Shown: positions 32,074 through 62,601, numbered from the stretch's first letter. The stretch is DNA of 64,000 nt from Centroberyx gerrardi (GCF_048128805.1 NC_136012.1:16229725-16293724); one strand, 5' to 3'. Program-made: numbers and translations. The notes: generated by a model from the letters alone, not told the origin.

Positions 32074-34178
32074 GTAAGTTAGCTGTAAAATGGCGGAGAG
32101 CTATCTGGAAGTTAGTTGATTTGTATTTTGCTAGCTAGCTCGCTAGCCAGGCTAGCGTTGGATGAGCCCAGAGCGCGGATGTCTGCCTGAACCAAGTCGC
32201 TTTGCTAGCTCGCGGTAGATGGCTACTTCGGTTGTTAGCTAGCTAATGAACTGCATTTTTGCATAGTTGCACAAAATGTGGTTTTCGTGACCGAAAAGGG
32301 GCGTTTCATCGTTTCAAGCTGCTTATATGTACTTTATATATTTGTAAACAAAGTGTTTGTTGCTTATGCAATACATTACTGGAACTCCCGAGGCAAGATG
32401 GAGGACGCAAGGACGTGATGTTTTTTTAGGTAACGTTAGCTGTTAGCAACGCTAACTAGTGTTAGCTGTTTTCAGCTAATTACAACATATTTATTGTGGT
32501 TGCCTGCTATATCTTCGGCGAGCATGGTATATCGACTATTTTGTGGACACTAGAGAGTTTTTCGGTGTTCTTGGATATAAATGTGACTATTGTGTGACTA
32601 GCTAACATTAGCTTGCGCTAGTACAGTACAGCTTGCGTTGTTTTGTTATTATGGGCTAACTAACGTTAGTTACTGTTAGCAAGATAACGTTAGCTTGTTC
32701 CAGTTAACGCATATCCAACGCTTGTGCATTTTACGAGACTGTCACCCTTCTACTCTGGTATATCTGAAATTGTTTGTATTGTTTAATTTGCTTGCAGTAT
32801 CATATTATGACTAGCTGAGGTTGGGTAAAGGGACCAGAATCTTCATGGCTAGGTTGCTTAGCTAGTAGCGCTAGCTAGCACCAGCGGCGCACCGGTGTCA
32901 ATTTTGACAGGCGCCGTCGAAGAGCGCAGCCTTGTCGGCGTTGTTGGTGGGAACCGAGCCGCAAATTGTGGCATCGTTTCCTAGCACAAAACCACACCGT
33001 GGGGTTCAGATTTTCCAATTATCCGGGGTCGCCTAGTCTCTCAGATCGCAGTAACAAGTTTATGACACACTGTGCCGGGTTTGGCGCCACTTTTTCAGTC
33101 AACACCCCTAGAATCCTGCCGACTTGTCATGTAATAGTATCACATCGTCAAGGAAGCAGGCACGTTAAAAGGAAACTATTCATGTCATTAACACAGTTAA
33201 TTTGAAACTTAAAATCTAATGACACAGCCACACATAGTGCACATGTTGCAAGATTGTATGAGTGGCTTTTTTTTGTTGTGGATTTTTTGCTGATTGTTGT
33301 GGAAAAGGAGGTTTTATAATGGATTGAAATTGATAGAGAGTTGATAAGACCCTCCACGTAGTATATGTGGGTAGTATTTGCAGGATACTGTGAGCAAGAG
33401 GATGCCACGATTATCTATGATGTTTATCATGCAGTTTTTTTGAAAGTCTACCCAAGGCTTGTAACTGTTACTATAATTTCTGAATGACACACAAAGTGTG
33501 TCATCACTGTATGTACTACGACTGAAAGACACACCCAGAGCGGGGACATCGGTAGGATGGGAGGAGTTTATGTTTGCTTTTTCTAGTGAGCCCAGTTATC
33601 CATGGAGTGTGTTTTATTCACTTCTTTGACTGCAGTCTGTGTAATTGAGGGATGGACATTCACATTTGTCGAATTTTGAACAAAATAAGAACCTTTGTTT
33701 TGCAAAACTAATTCTGCTCTCATTTAATCTCTATATCTGTCCCTGATTTACACATCACAACAGTGCAATAGTTGCTCTGTGGCCTACAGCTTCTTGTTGA
33801 TGTTGATACTTTATTGTGATTGGTTGAGATATGTATGGGGCGGATAGGGCACTGCCATATTTGGTCATTGAGGAAGACCTTTCGCTCTGCCTTGTGTGAC
33901 GTTGTCTGTGAACCAGGGGGAGAAGAGAAAGAGAGGGATCCAATGAGCATACAGCTGAGCATGACAGGAGTATTGTGTCCGCCCCCTGTTACCATGTGAA
34001 ACAGTTTTTTTTTCTCTCAACAGCATCAAAGGAACATTTGCTTACTACAGAGGATGTGTTGTCTGAGAACATATACATCTTTGGTGTTTGCTTTCATAGC
34101 ATTTATTTTTCTTGTGTTTAAAAATATAATATCCCCCTGCATATGTATCTCTCTAAATAACTCTATATTGCATTCTAG

Positions 34179-34262
34179 GTCACATGCGACCTCTCCTGTC
34201 CTGTATTTTTTGAGGATCTCAAGTCAGTCCTAAGTTGAGGTTATCCAGAAGATGTTACAGAA
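34179..34262 (+). other. stag2: stag2 5' UTR in the first coding exon
   Basis: The acceptor cattctag ends at 34178 and the sequence runs to the ATG at 34263 without another splice site, giving an 84-nt non-coding lead in this exon. Confidence 0.7.
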
Positions 34263-50845
<16,583 letters not shown>

Positions 50846-52715
50846 GCTAATATTTAGACGCTGGGAGAAGAGGAGAGGCGCTTTGTATTTAAAGAGAATT
50901 TTAGATGCGAAAACAGAAGTGTTTTCTGTAAAAAAAAAAAAAAAAAAAAAAACATTTCTGGCTTGTACTCCACGTGGACCAATGACACCCACACTCAGTG
51001 TTGCTTGCTCAGAGAGGACTTTGTTTCAAATATTTACTTTTATAATCTTGGGTAAGCTCTTCCTGTTCAGAAATAGTGTGACAGGCCACTTCCAAACCTA
51101 TTAGAAATGAGACATGTCTGAAGAAAAATCCATAATAGCTTTTTGTTTTTGTTTATTTTTATTTTTATTTTTTTTTTTCAAATGGGGATGAATTGGTGTG
51201 TTTAACTTAAGAAACTTTTTGTTTTTTATGTCTAACCCTTTTTATAATAGTAGTAAGTAACCAGGTGTGAAGTAGTAATTTATAAACAGACTGTAGTAGC
51301 TTGCTTGTACTGTGTTAGCCAAGTGGACGGAGGTCTTTCTGTTTCTGTGCTTTTTGCTTTTTTTTTTTTTTTCGTTTTTTTTTTTTTTTCGTTTTCATTT
51401 TTTAAGTTTCTTTCCCCCGTTGTTGGACCTGATTTGTGGTCCTGATAACCACTGGTGGCTCAGATGGTGAGATGTCAAGTAGAATCAGTCAGGATCCCTT
51501 TAGTGCTGTGAAGATTCCCAGAGAGTCCATTGAACGCTCCACACTGTTAAGCAGTAAGTCCTGAAGCTTACCCCAAGATTTGGACCACTCCCCACCACCA
51601 TCTCCCATAGAAATGTGCGTCCCCCCCCCCCCGACAGCGAGCAGAATTCTTCCCCGGTAGTGCCACTGTGTGGACTCTGGAAAAAAGCAGCGCATTCGAA
51701 GAAAATCACATCTTTTTTCTCTTGAAATCCAGCATATTAATGTTGAAATGGGTATCTCTACATTTTAAATAAAAGTTATATATGAATCGGTGCTGATTTT
51801 ATAAATGTGCTTTTGGTTTTCTTATTTTCAAATTTTCAACCTTCAGTCACAAAGTTTGAGAAATGTGTAAGTAAACTTAAAAAAATGAAAGCATGTAAAG
51901 CCATGCATCAAGGAAGATTTTTAAATTTGTATTTTTATGGTTTTTCTTTGTCTTGATAATGTCTTCGGGTTTCTACCTTTTTTCCTACATGTAAATTAGT
52001 TTGGATAAAACTAATGAAAAGACTTGTGAAATTCAGCTTTAAGGTTTCTCAACATGAAAAGTCCTGTCACTAAATACTTAAATTTCAAATGTTCAAACCG
52101 AAAGCTAGACATTCAGACCCTACTGAAGGTGAAAGTTATTCAGCAGTGCTCTGGCAGCTAGACAAAGCTTAGATTTTGACACATACTTGTCATACACACA
52201 AGTTTTAATGAAATGTTTTGTCTACTGAGGTATTTACTTTGTAGTCATTCCATGCCTAAGCCTTAAACATGCTTGTGAAGGTCACCTTCTCTCACAGTAA
52301 TCTTCCATGTCAGAGGATCAGTCATGTTTAAAGGTGGATAATTGGCTTCTTAGGACATGAAACATGAGGTGGTCGGATGTAATGTGATAAAGTAGATGAA
52401 CAGCCTGTGTGTGTTTTGCCTAATTATTTTATGTAAGTAAAAAAGAAAATTCTTTTAAGGAAAAAGTACTGTTTATTGTTTGTTACTTACCACTACATTG
52501 GTATAAATTCTTATTAGATCATGTGTATATATACAAAATTTCAAGCTTTATTTTTTTTTTTCCCCCTTTCGGCCATTTCTGTGTTTTATTTTCTCTGCAC
52601 TCTTACCTACACTCTGAGTTGTTGTCTATTCCCCCATCCTCTTTCACTCACTCTGTTTCTGATTTGTACTTGTCTGGAGACAGTAACTTTTGAATAAAAA
52701 TCAACACATTTCATC
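50846..52715 (+). other. stag2: stag2 3' UTR
   Basis: AT-rich sequence without open frames of note, containing a run of 23 A (50930-50952) and T-rich runs near 51360-51390. Polyadenylation signals AATAAA are at 51768-51773 and 52693-52698, allowing at least two 3' ends. Confidence 0.6.
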
Positions 52716-55440
52716 TGTGGTAACTTTCCTGATATCCATTGGAGAACAGTCTAAATGCGAAGTGTGCTGGTATTGCAATTGCAAAAACTCCAAATGTACT
52801 ACAACTAACACAGATTACTTAGATCCAGGCTGCACCATATCCTTTTTTTCTGATTTATTCAATTAAGGGTGAAAGATAGTTCAGGAAGAGTGTCACCCAA
52901 GCAGCGGTTCCATCTGTTAAAAGCCATTGTCTATTAATTTTATTGGCACAAGAGGGCAGTATAGTCCAAGAAGGAAAGTTGTACCTTGACTAATCTCCCT
53001 TCAGTGGCAGCAGCACTATTGCACAGTGTCAGTCATTATAATGTATGTATCTTTTTTTTTTTCACTGCAGGGAAGGTCATGAATATGTATCCTCACGTAG
53101 TCAGTATCTTCATTGCTCATATCTGGCTGTATGTGACACCTTTTACATTTGTGTTTGCTATCAAAGGGCTCCATTGTACTGAGAGTAATGTCTTTGTCTG
53201 CCGAGACAAAGAGGGCCATAGTTGCTGTAATCATAAAAGTGAGGACATGTGACAGTGGAGGAAAGGATGAAAGCGAAAGAGACTTCTGTGTTAAGTGCAT
53301 GATTAATAAAGAGGAGCTCAGATCAATGCGGGCTTATTAGAATAGGACTTGGAAGAGCTCCCTTCATGTCCACCCTGTGATACATGAAGAGGCTTATCTA
53401 TCACCACGTCAGTCCGCTCATCACATGTCTGCTCTCAGAGTAATGTGGAGAAAAAGCGGTTACCGTGGCAGCCTGCTTGGTTGTGTTCGGAGCAGTCGGG
53501 CCTCTTGAAAGCTGAAGTAAGACAGAAGGCTTAGCGGTTGATGCAGCAAAAGACCAAAGAGAACCTGAGAAAAATTTCTGATCAGAGTATAGCTGTTGTC
53601 ATATTGTCAAATCAGTTTTCTAAAACATTTGGGGAAACTTTGATGCTTTCCGTGTCCAAAACTAGTGCTTCTGTACCAAGTGGATATTGTTTCCTATTTT
53701 TCTTTCTATGGCTTGTTCCCACAGCGGTGCTTCTGCTCGGGTTGAGCTGGGTTAAGTTGTGTTGCTGAGGTCAGGGCTGCTGAGGTTCAATCAGAGCCAC
53801 AACCTCAGCAGGGCTCCTAGCTCATATTTACTCCTGATAACCCAAAGGCCTCCACCAGCCCTATCAGTTTAGCTGGTGTTGGGAGCTCAAAGAGGGTCAA
53901 GGAGAGCTGGGAAGCGGGACTCACATACATAACGCGGAGAGTTTGCCGGATAACCTCAGTTTACCGTTCTCACTGGATCTGACAACACTATCTCAAGGCT
54001 ATTTAAATTATACATCTTTGGTTTTTACAATTAATGCAGCTGCTCGTTCACATAATTGATTACAAGCCTCGATAGAGCTGTTGTACACGCAGAAATAGAC
54101 ATTCCAGGATTCTGCAAGAGATAAATCTGCAGAATTTTAATTCCATGGTTAAATCATTAATGAGCACATCAGTTGTAATCTCCTGGGCTTCTAAGGGCAG
54201 AGGAAAGCAGCTGACCCTGGAAAATAATTTACCAGAACCTGCCTCAGATTAAGCACACGGGCAGCCAGATAGACCGGCTGCCAGGCCGACAGACAGTCAA
54301 ACACTCTCACAACTCCAGACTGTTCAAAGACTTGTCTTCTACCAGAATAGTGTGCTAGTCTCCAGCTGTGCAATACAGTACACCGCATCCTTGGCACTTC
54401 TGATCGATGTCATTTCAACAACGCAGTGTGCATCCAATAAAATATTGGGTATCCAAACAAAGGCCAAAGAATCTCTCCCGGATTAAGAGGAGACGCTCTG
54501 TGGGCCATAACAGAGATGTCAAGGTGAATGTGGAATGAGAGAGGATCAATGCCCTTCATTATGAGGAGCAGGTTTCATGAGTGCAACTTAGGCAGGCCAG
54601 AACAGGTCAGAGATTCCAATGGATAGCTATGAATAGAGCGCCGTGGGAAACTACTGTCTGACTCCTGACGGTTTACTTAGTATTGACATACAGGCAGAGC
54701 GGCTAAAGGTATGCTGAATGAGTGAGCGAGTGACGGGGCCGTTGTACTCCGAGGAGAGAAACAGTGGGATTAGTCTCTCATCCCCGCAGAGGAGTGAGAT
54801 GTGTCCAGTGTGTGGAGGGAATCTGTCATCAGCGGGGCTGCAGGTGGTCCAGGGGTCTAGTCAGAGCGGTTGACCCTGTGAAGCAAGAAAACAAGACGAG
54901 TTTTCATCTGGGACTAGCGTGATGTTTACCCTGGGTTTTTGGGAAAATCAGATTCTCCACACCTTCTATCCTCGCCTCACCCACATCAGCGCAGTGGAGC
55001 AACTTTCACTCGTCCCAGTGGGCCTGAGCTCTGAAATGAGGGTAATAATGGTTTTGCCTGCAGGAAGAAGAAACACGATTCCGTTTTTTTTCAGTACGAG
55101 GAGGCTCAAAGAACACGCGCCGCCAATGAGGTAGTGATGTACCACATAATGCACACATTTCTTTCCTTTCACTTTCAATCCCGTGAAGCTCATTCAAAGG
55201 TGACCCCAAGATGACTGTACAGAATTGTGGGCCAGGCAGCTCTGCTAAATCATGAGTCTCAGTAAAGTTTGGATGAGTGTCTTATAAGGGCGTGATGAGA
55301 CAGGTCTCATAAAGATGACGAAGAGCTCTGCATGTCACCAGCCTCTGCCAGGAAACCCCAGTGATTAACGAGGGCCAGGACACCTCCGCTAATAAGACTC
55401 ATCTCTTTAATTGGCTCTACGATATGACTGTGCAAATGGC
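52716..55440. other. Intergenic DNA, no gene seen
   Basis: Short open frames on both strands show no recognisable protein. A stretch at about 54100-54190 with TAAT-rich words (ttaattccatggttaaatca) could be conserved non-coding sequence, but this cannot be tested here. Confidence 0.5.
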
Positions 55441-55570
55441 CCCGTGTGGGCATGTGTGTGTGTGTGTGTGTGCATTTGCGTATGTGTGTGCACGTGCATG
55501 TCCACTTTAGCACTATGTTCATGTGTGCATATGTGTGCATGTATGTGTGATGTACAAGGACAGTGTTTGC

Positions 55571-55605
<35 letters not shown>

Positions 55606-58600
55606 GGTGTGTGCCCATGTGTGCGCCTATAATTTGCTCTTTTACTTCACTCCTGCACCAATACGAGCCAGAGATGAGGTAGGGTAGCCTGATTAGAAAG
55701 AAAGCACTTCCAGTGCTGGCCAAGATTTAACATCTCACCCAATAACAATTTATTCAATCTATTCTTAAGTATTGGATGTGCTGGTAGATAGGGGTTAGGT
55801 TATGTAAGAGTATGACAGTGCCTAGTTTGAATGTGATATGATGATAATTATAAATCCAAGGGAGACGACAGATGGCGAGGTATTTTAAGGGTTCAGCAGG
55901 TATAAGTCTTGCTACTTTGCTGCCAGCCCCACTGTCCCCAAGAGAGTTGGAGAAAAAGAGAGAAAATTAGAGATAGTCAATGACAAGGAGAGAGAGCGCA
56001 GACACAGTGAGAGAGAGCTGGTCCTCGTTAGCACTCTATTCATCAGCCTTGTGGGGTCAGGGTTCAGGGAGCCCTGAGGGGTGGTGTGTGACCCCTCACC
56101 TCTCACCCCTGACCCCCCACCAGCACCTGGAGCTGAGGTATTTCCTCGTAGCAATTTCTTGTAACATTTCATCTCTATGACTGATTCATGACCGCCGGGG
56201 CTGAAGTCTTCTGATAATAAGTTGATGTCATGGCTCATGTTCAGCTGAAGTGAATAGCTTTCAATTCCCCGCAAATTAGGCTAAGAAAAGCATCTTAATC
56301 GCACACACTCGCCCTCGCAAACGTGTGCCAGCTTTCTCTCTCTCTCTCTCTCACATGCGCACGCACACAAACAAACAGGCAGAGTTGTTTGGAGAGTGCA
56401 GAGGGGAGGGAGTGGTTGACCCAGGGCAAATGGGAGTGGACGAGGTAGAGAGGAAGGAGAGAAGAGGGAGGAAACGCAGAGAAGACAGGGAGGCGGCGGA
56501 GACAGAATAGGAGGAGGAGGTGGAGGAGGGAGGTCAGGGTCGCAGCTGTGATAAAGAGGTCACAATGAGAGATGTTGGTTCATTCCAACCGTGAGGAAAA
56601 TAAACATCCTCCTAAAAATAGTTTGGAGACTTGCTCATCCGTCATCCCCGCGTTGCCCCAGCCAGGTGTGAGCAACTTTGCTCTGGATAGCGCTTACTAC
56701 AGACCTGGAATCTGCTGACGTCTCTCCGCAAACTGGGCGAATAATGTGAAAAATGTGTCCAGTGGCCTTGATCCTACTCAAAGTAACTTCTCCAGAGTTT
56801 ATGAGCCTTCTGACAAACAGAGTCACTGATCACCTTAACCCCACCAATAAATATGACATGGCGGTCTTAGCTTCATATCTGCTCCTAACCTCTAAATCCT
56901 CAACTTTGACCTTTTACCCCAACCTGGGCTGTTGACCTTCCTCCTCTCCATATGTCTTAATTTCCTGTGGAGAATTTGTCCTGCCCATTGGCAGATCTGC
57001 GCTGAGCTCTTTAAACCTGCCGGTGAGAAACTGGTTGGAGTAAAGTTTTTGACTGACTGCTGGGTGTGTGTATGAGCCCAAACGCTCCAGGCAAATAAGA
57101 CAAGCAGGAACAACTCCCCCCCCCCACACACACACACACGCCTGCCCCCTCTGCCTATCTTTCTTTCCCTGTCTCTCTCTATGCCCCCTCGCGTCTTCGT
57201 GTGCCCCTCCTTCCTTTATTTATGCCTGCAGAGCCACTTTGTTGTGCTTTTAGTGGCTGGGTTTGTAGATGGAGCAGATGCTGGAGCTGATATTCCCCGA
57301 TCCTGCAGCGAGCCGAGATAACAGCAGATTTATGCCGGAGTGAGGGAGCATGGGAGTAATTGCTGAAGCTTTGATGATGCGGCTGAGAGCACTCATGTAC
57401 CCTCGGCTGCTTACTAACAAGGACACCCTCAGATTTAGGAGTTTGTCTCCCTGGGTTTTAAATGTGTTTTTTGGCATGTATCTTTGGTCGCCAAAGGTGT
57501 GTGTGCAATAGTGCGTGTTACTGCGCAATGCTTCCTTTTTGTTCTGATTGTGTGCATGTGTGTTTGCAAGCACGTGCATAAGTATGTATGTGTACACTGG
57601 GTGTGAGTATTCTTGTCTTTGTTTTAAGGGCGTGTCACAGTGTATGTGTGTGGGGGCATTACTGACTGCAGACTTCCTCCAGGATTTTTATGACCTCTTT
57701 ATTTATAGCTGCACAGAATCACGCTCAGACGAAAATACATGACATAATCAGGATGACAGATAACATTCTGTCTCTTGATAAGGTTATCACGATGTAATAT
57801 TGTGTGGTTTAAATATAAGCTTGTTTTCCCAGAAACAGATGAAGCCAACTCCCAGATTAGAAATAAAAGCACTTTCAGTGGATGTTTCCTCTGCTGGCAC
57901 AGTCATTATGAGGGCCTGGCCTGGCCTGCATGCAGGGCTACCATGCTAACTCTTAAAATATAAATACATGATCAAAGCTCCAGGGCAATGGGTCTGAATC
58001 AGCCATACCAACCCGTTACACTGCACCCGCCAGAGAAAAAGGCAAACCTGATGATCTTGTTGTGGCTACTTCAGTCTATACTCTGATTAGACTCTAATGG
58101 CTCCTCCACAGAACAGTGAAGCGAGCGATAGGATCTTTGCTGTGTGTCCCTGGGTGATGATGTCACTGAGGACATGTCAGTGACACCGGGCAGCAACAAT
58201 GACACGTTGATCCGGGGGGCTTTGGACTCCGACCTGCCTCTTGACTGGTGCAAGTGGGCTCAGACAGGACAGATACCATAGCCAGGCATGCACACAAACA
58301 CACACACACTCACACACATACTCACACACGCCCATATACACACAAACACACACAAATCTTATCTTGCTGGCTGCCCTGACCATCACCCCAGGTCTTCCTG
58401 TTTTTCTCCCCGGGCCCAGACAGATTCCAACTTTCCAGCAGTTGCAACAGTCAGCTGAGTCGCCCGGGACCATTAGTGCAGGGAGAGACGCTCTGAGGAT
58501 AGTATCTACTGTAGAGAGGGGTGATAAGTGGAAGATCATTAGGAGCCCGAGCCCAAGCCAAATAGAATTAGATGACGCGTACCACAAGATCGCAGCACGG

Positions 58601-59020
58601 GCCAGAATCAGTAAGGACATTGGGTTCAAATTAGATGCTAAATCCCTCCACATCATTTAGCGACAATAATTTCTTCGACACGTCAGCTCTGTGGGCAACT
58701 TGTTTCAATTCCAAGCCCGCCAGAGAGAGCGCAGCCAGCGTCTCAAAACAGTTCAGAGGGAGCGAGCCATGAGTCAGATCCTCGGCTCCAATTATATCTG
58801 CATCCTGCAGTCTCCACTTAAATGCAAACACACACACACACACACATCCTCACATAAGACAAAAAGCACCAAAAGCACACTTTGAAATCCACACTGCACG
58901 CATAGCTGCCAAGAAATGCATGTAGCAGTCACAAAATAACAGACTGGAAAAAACAATCACCCCCACACACACACATACACTCCCACGCACACTCCCCACC
59001 TCCAACGCCTGTAAACACAT

Positions 59021-59056
<36 letters not shown>

Positions 59057-59792
59057 CTTGAACAGGAGCTTGTTGACCATCACACAGCCAAGGGACTGTG
59101 AAGAGGGGGGTACGCTCACAGAGGTCGCTTTGAAGTTTCTATTCAAGTCTTTGTCCCATTCAGGCTGCTGGCAGTAGACATCTCTACTAGAGCCTGGCCC
59201 CTCCCACCGTCACACCGTCCCACACCACACGCGCGCGCACGCACACACACACACACTCAAAGAGAAAAGGAGGCACGTCCGCAGGTCCTGTCCATCACAT
59301 GGGCCTTAATTAGAGTGGATTCGAATACACCCTTTTGTCCCCTTCTCACTCTCTCCTCTTTCTTTAACCCCCACCCTCTCTCTTTCTCTCACTCATTCCA
59401 CTCTCTTTCACCGGCTCCCACCCTCTCTTTTTCTCTCATTCCTCTCTCTCCCTAACCCTTTTTCCCTCTTGTTGCCCTCCTTTTCTTGGCAGGGAGTGAG
59501 GCCCCTCTCCAGCCGTTTTCTTCTCTAAGCCTTGAGCCCTCTATCCCCCTTCTCTCGGTCCTCTCCCCCTGTCTGGGAGCTGAGTGTGACCTAATGTTTG
59601 ACAGACAAGTAGCCTGGGAGAAAGGACTCATCTATCAGAGGCTTGTAATTCTATTAGAATGGACAGAATACCCCCCAGGCCAACATTTGGCATATTCTCT
59701 CCATCACTTTAGCTCTTCCCTAAACCCTCTAGGCCATAGACGTACAAAATGCAGTTTATGCTAACAAAATAATCACAGTGAGTTAATAATGT

Positions 59793-59838
<46 letters not shown>

Positions 59839-60709
59839 CGCGTCTTTAATTTCTACAGCAACCTCTTTTTCTTCATTCAAATTGTTGAGTGTGGAGTTCT
59901 TTGATATTAAGCATCAAAGAACAATTTCTCTTTTCAAATTCTAATTCTATCTGAGAGGCTCAAAAGTTATAACACAGGAAATGCTGGTGAGTAAAGATAT
60001 GAGGCTCACAACCAACTACTAATCAAGATTGTTATCAAGATCATGCTATATTTATGTGTAGACAAAGACACAGTTACCAGAAACATCTATTGTTAGTTTC
60101 TTTGAAAAGATGGCTTGTTATCGTAACCCTAATTACTGATATGGGATAATGGAGGAGAGAAGAGAAGAGGAGAGGAGAGAAGAGAGGAGGAGAGACGAGA
60201 AGAGACGAGAGAAAAGAAGAGTTTTGCTTACATTTACTGGTAAATGAGGGAAGACATGTTTAGTGTTGATTGTGATTCATCTGTAATCAGTGCTTTCCTG
60301 TCAGTCATGAGTGAGATGAGCAAAGGACAGGAGGCAAAGAGGAGAAACAGTCAGAGGAAAAGAAGGGAAGAAGAGGAAGACGTCTGGCCAGCAATCAAGC
60401 TTACCACAAACAGGAAATGTAGTCTGCGGACGCCACAGCTGTTGTATTTGGCCTCACTGTCGCTACAGTTAAATCAAAGCAGCATGAATAGCTCATACAA
60501 CAACTTTCAAGTGTCATCCTCTGAAAATAGAGTCAGTTTACATTAACCGTGTTTTCCCACTGTTTAAATGGCTCAGTGTTTGGAGTGTACGCATGTTGTT
60601 TGCATTTATGTCCTCGTGTTTCCTCAAGCATAATGGGAGTGGACACTTGACTGTGCGTGAGACGGACTGAAAATATTTATGTGGGTTTCCGTAAGTGCTT
60701 GTGTAATGT

Positions 60710-60740
<31 letters not shown>

Positions 60741-62205
60741 CGAGCGTGTGTTTTCTTAGTGGTTAATGGCTGTTCAGTATTGATTGCAGCTGGAACGTCA
60801 GAGTCACAAGTCACATGTTGCGTGTCCTCTCCAGATAACGAGGGTTAACCACTTGACCCCGTGCATGCCGAGGGGCTCTGCTCATACCTGGACCCATAGA
60901 TCCAGCTAAAGCCACATCTCCCTCATCAGATACTGGGGCCGCGGTCTCTGGTCTCCAGCTTGGCCCGTAGATCAGCGCTTGTGTCACGCAGCCACACCAG
61001 AGGGAAATCCGCCAGACTTCATTAACTGCAGATTAAAAACAAGGGGAGGCTACTTTAAACTCTGATTTATTTCCACTGCGAGGTTGCTGGACTCACTCAG
61101 GCTCGGAGTGGCTGCGTCCCGGAATGATGATGTCATGGTTTCAGTGTTTGCTAAGTGTAAATAGGAGATTGGGAAAGAACTATGGCCTCAGCGGCAGGGT
61201 TCATCTCGGGAGTTTCCGAAGGCAGAGAACAAAATCTACAACCAAGGTCTCACTTCTTTATTGCTATTCTCCCATTCTGAAGCAGAGAGTCTGCAGAGTG
61301 TCTGTGTGTGAGTTCTTATGACTGTGCCTCGGTGGTATCAAACTACATTCAGGCTATTTATAGAAGCACTAATCACCGGCACCTATACACATTAACACGA
61401 TGACCTCATTCCTTGAAAAAGCTACTATTTCATGGCTGACTGATGAAATAAAACATCAAATTGCCGTCCACGGTGTGACTGAACCTGAGAGCTACTTTCA
61501 ATACGCTCCTTTGTCCATACATCTGACAAACTGCATGCCACATTACACGATTGGTCATAGTGATAGTATGCTTTTTGTGTGTTTATGTAAAGTGACATGG
61601 GCAATTCACTGTCTATTACATATCCTGCACTGACCTCTTGCACTGAATGTGAAGTCCTGTTGTCCCTGTGCCAGTATGTACTGTTTTAAAAAGTTAGTTC
61701 TGGATATGTCTTCCACAAATGTCACGAAGACAAATCTCTGTACATTTATTGTGCTCTGCAAATAAAATGTTTCTGATTCTGCTGATCCCAGGCTGCGGTC
61801 TGATCACAATCTTACAAAATGAATGTGGTATGTCCATTGCTATTCCCGCTATCATCTTCCTGGTATGGTATGGAGCCATATTCTCATTGGTCAGTAGGTT
61901 TTGGCCACAGCTGTGGCAGTCATCAAGGTTGCGCACGGGAGCGTCTCATTGGCTCACAGCGGATCAGGTATCTCTCCGTGACCATCTGATTGGCTGCCGG
62001 GGTATCAGGTATCCCAGACGGCCGTCAGACGGGACATGCCAGCTCTCTGGCAACTGGCCTGTGTTTGCGGTTGCTATGACAACACTCTGATCCTCTGTAG
62101 CCAGGCTCCTGTCTATGCAGCCTTGGCACTCCAACTTCTGTGGCCCCTGTTATCACCGGCATACACACACTTGCACACACATGCAAGTATACACAATTGC
62201 AAATA

Positions 62206-62255
<50 letters not shown>

Positions 62256-62551
62256 CACACACACACAAACAAACACATAATTACAGAGCATATTCATTTG
62301 GGTGTGAACTTGATGTTGAGCTGTTGGCTTATTGTTTCAAAAAGATCTATGGGCTGTCAACCACAGGATGTGGGAAAAATAATTTCGGGAAACCGTAGGA
62401 CGTTCTTTAATTGTCTGTTATCTTTCTTTTCCAATTATGTTACTGAATTCCCATCCCGTGCTCTATGAATCGATTTCCTCACAGCCATTAGGGGGCGGCA
62501 TTGATTGAATAAATGAAAAAAAATGTAGAGAAACTCTCTCTCCATCTCACT

Positions 62552-62600
<49 letters not shown>
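55441..62600. other. Intergenic DNA with many CA/TG microsatellites, no gene seen
   Basis: TG or CA tracts lie near 55453-55472, 55575-55602, 58280-58360, 58826-58847, 59022-59053, 59795-59832, 60716-60742, 62209-62253 and 62555-62597; purine-rich GA tracts lie near 56440-56530 and 60150-60220. Open frames here are either microsatellite-driven or lack any recognised motif. Non-repetitive stretches at about 57255-57440 and 58690-58815 have a complexity that might indicate conserved regulatory sequence. Confidence 0.55.
61886..61993. promoter_or_regulatory. Cluster of three inverted CCAAT boxes
   Basis: ATTGG occurs at 61886-61890, 61948-61952 and 61989-61993 in the contexts tctcattggtc, tctcattggctc and tctgattggctg. 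These fit the NF-Y consensus and sit in a short GC-richer patch. A related tatcaggtat word is nearby. A promoter or enhancer function is inference only. Confidence 0.3.

Positions 62601-62601
<1 letters not shown>

Noticed and set aside
55307-55723. Open frames rich in His/Thr or Cys/Val around 55.3-55.7 kb
   Set aside because: They are translations of TG/CA repeats.
58177-58660. Overlapping open frames of 139 (+) and 159 (-) residues
   Set aside because: Part of each is encoded by a CA/TG microsatellite, there is no recognisable domain, and both strands are open together, which is expected by chance in this composition.
61759-61775. AATAAA followed by a T-rich stretch as the 3' end of an unseen gene
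   Set aside because: No upstream coding exon or splice pattern on the plus strand supports a gene ending here.
61719-62090. 123-residue plus-strand open frame with a hydrophobic stretch
   Set aside because: No recognised motif, no flanking exon signals, and the frame runs over the CCAAT-box cluster; a chance frame is the simpler reading.
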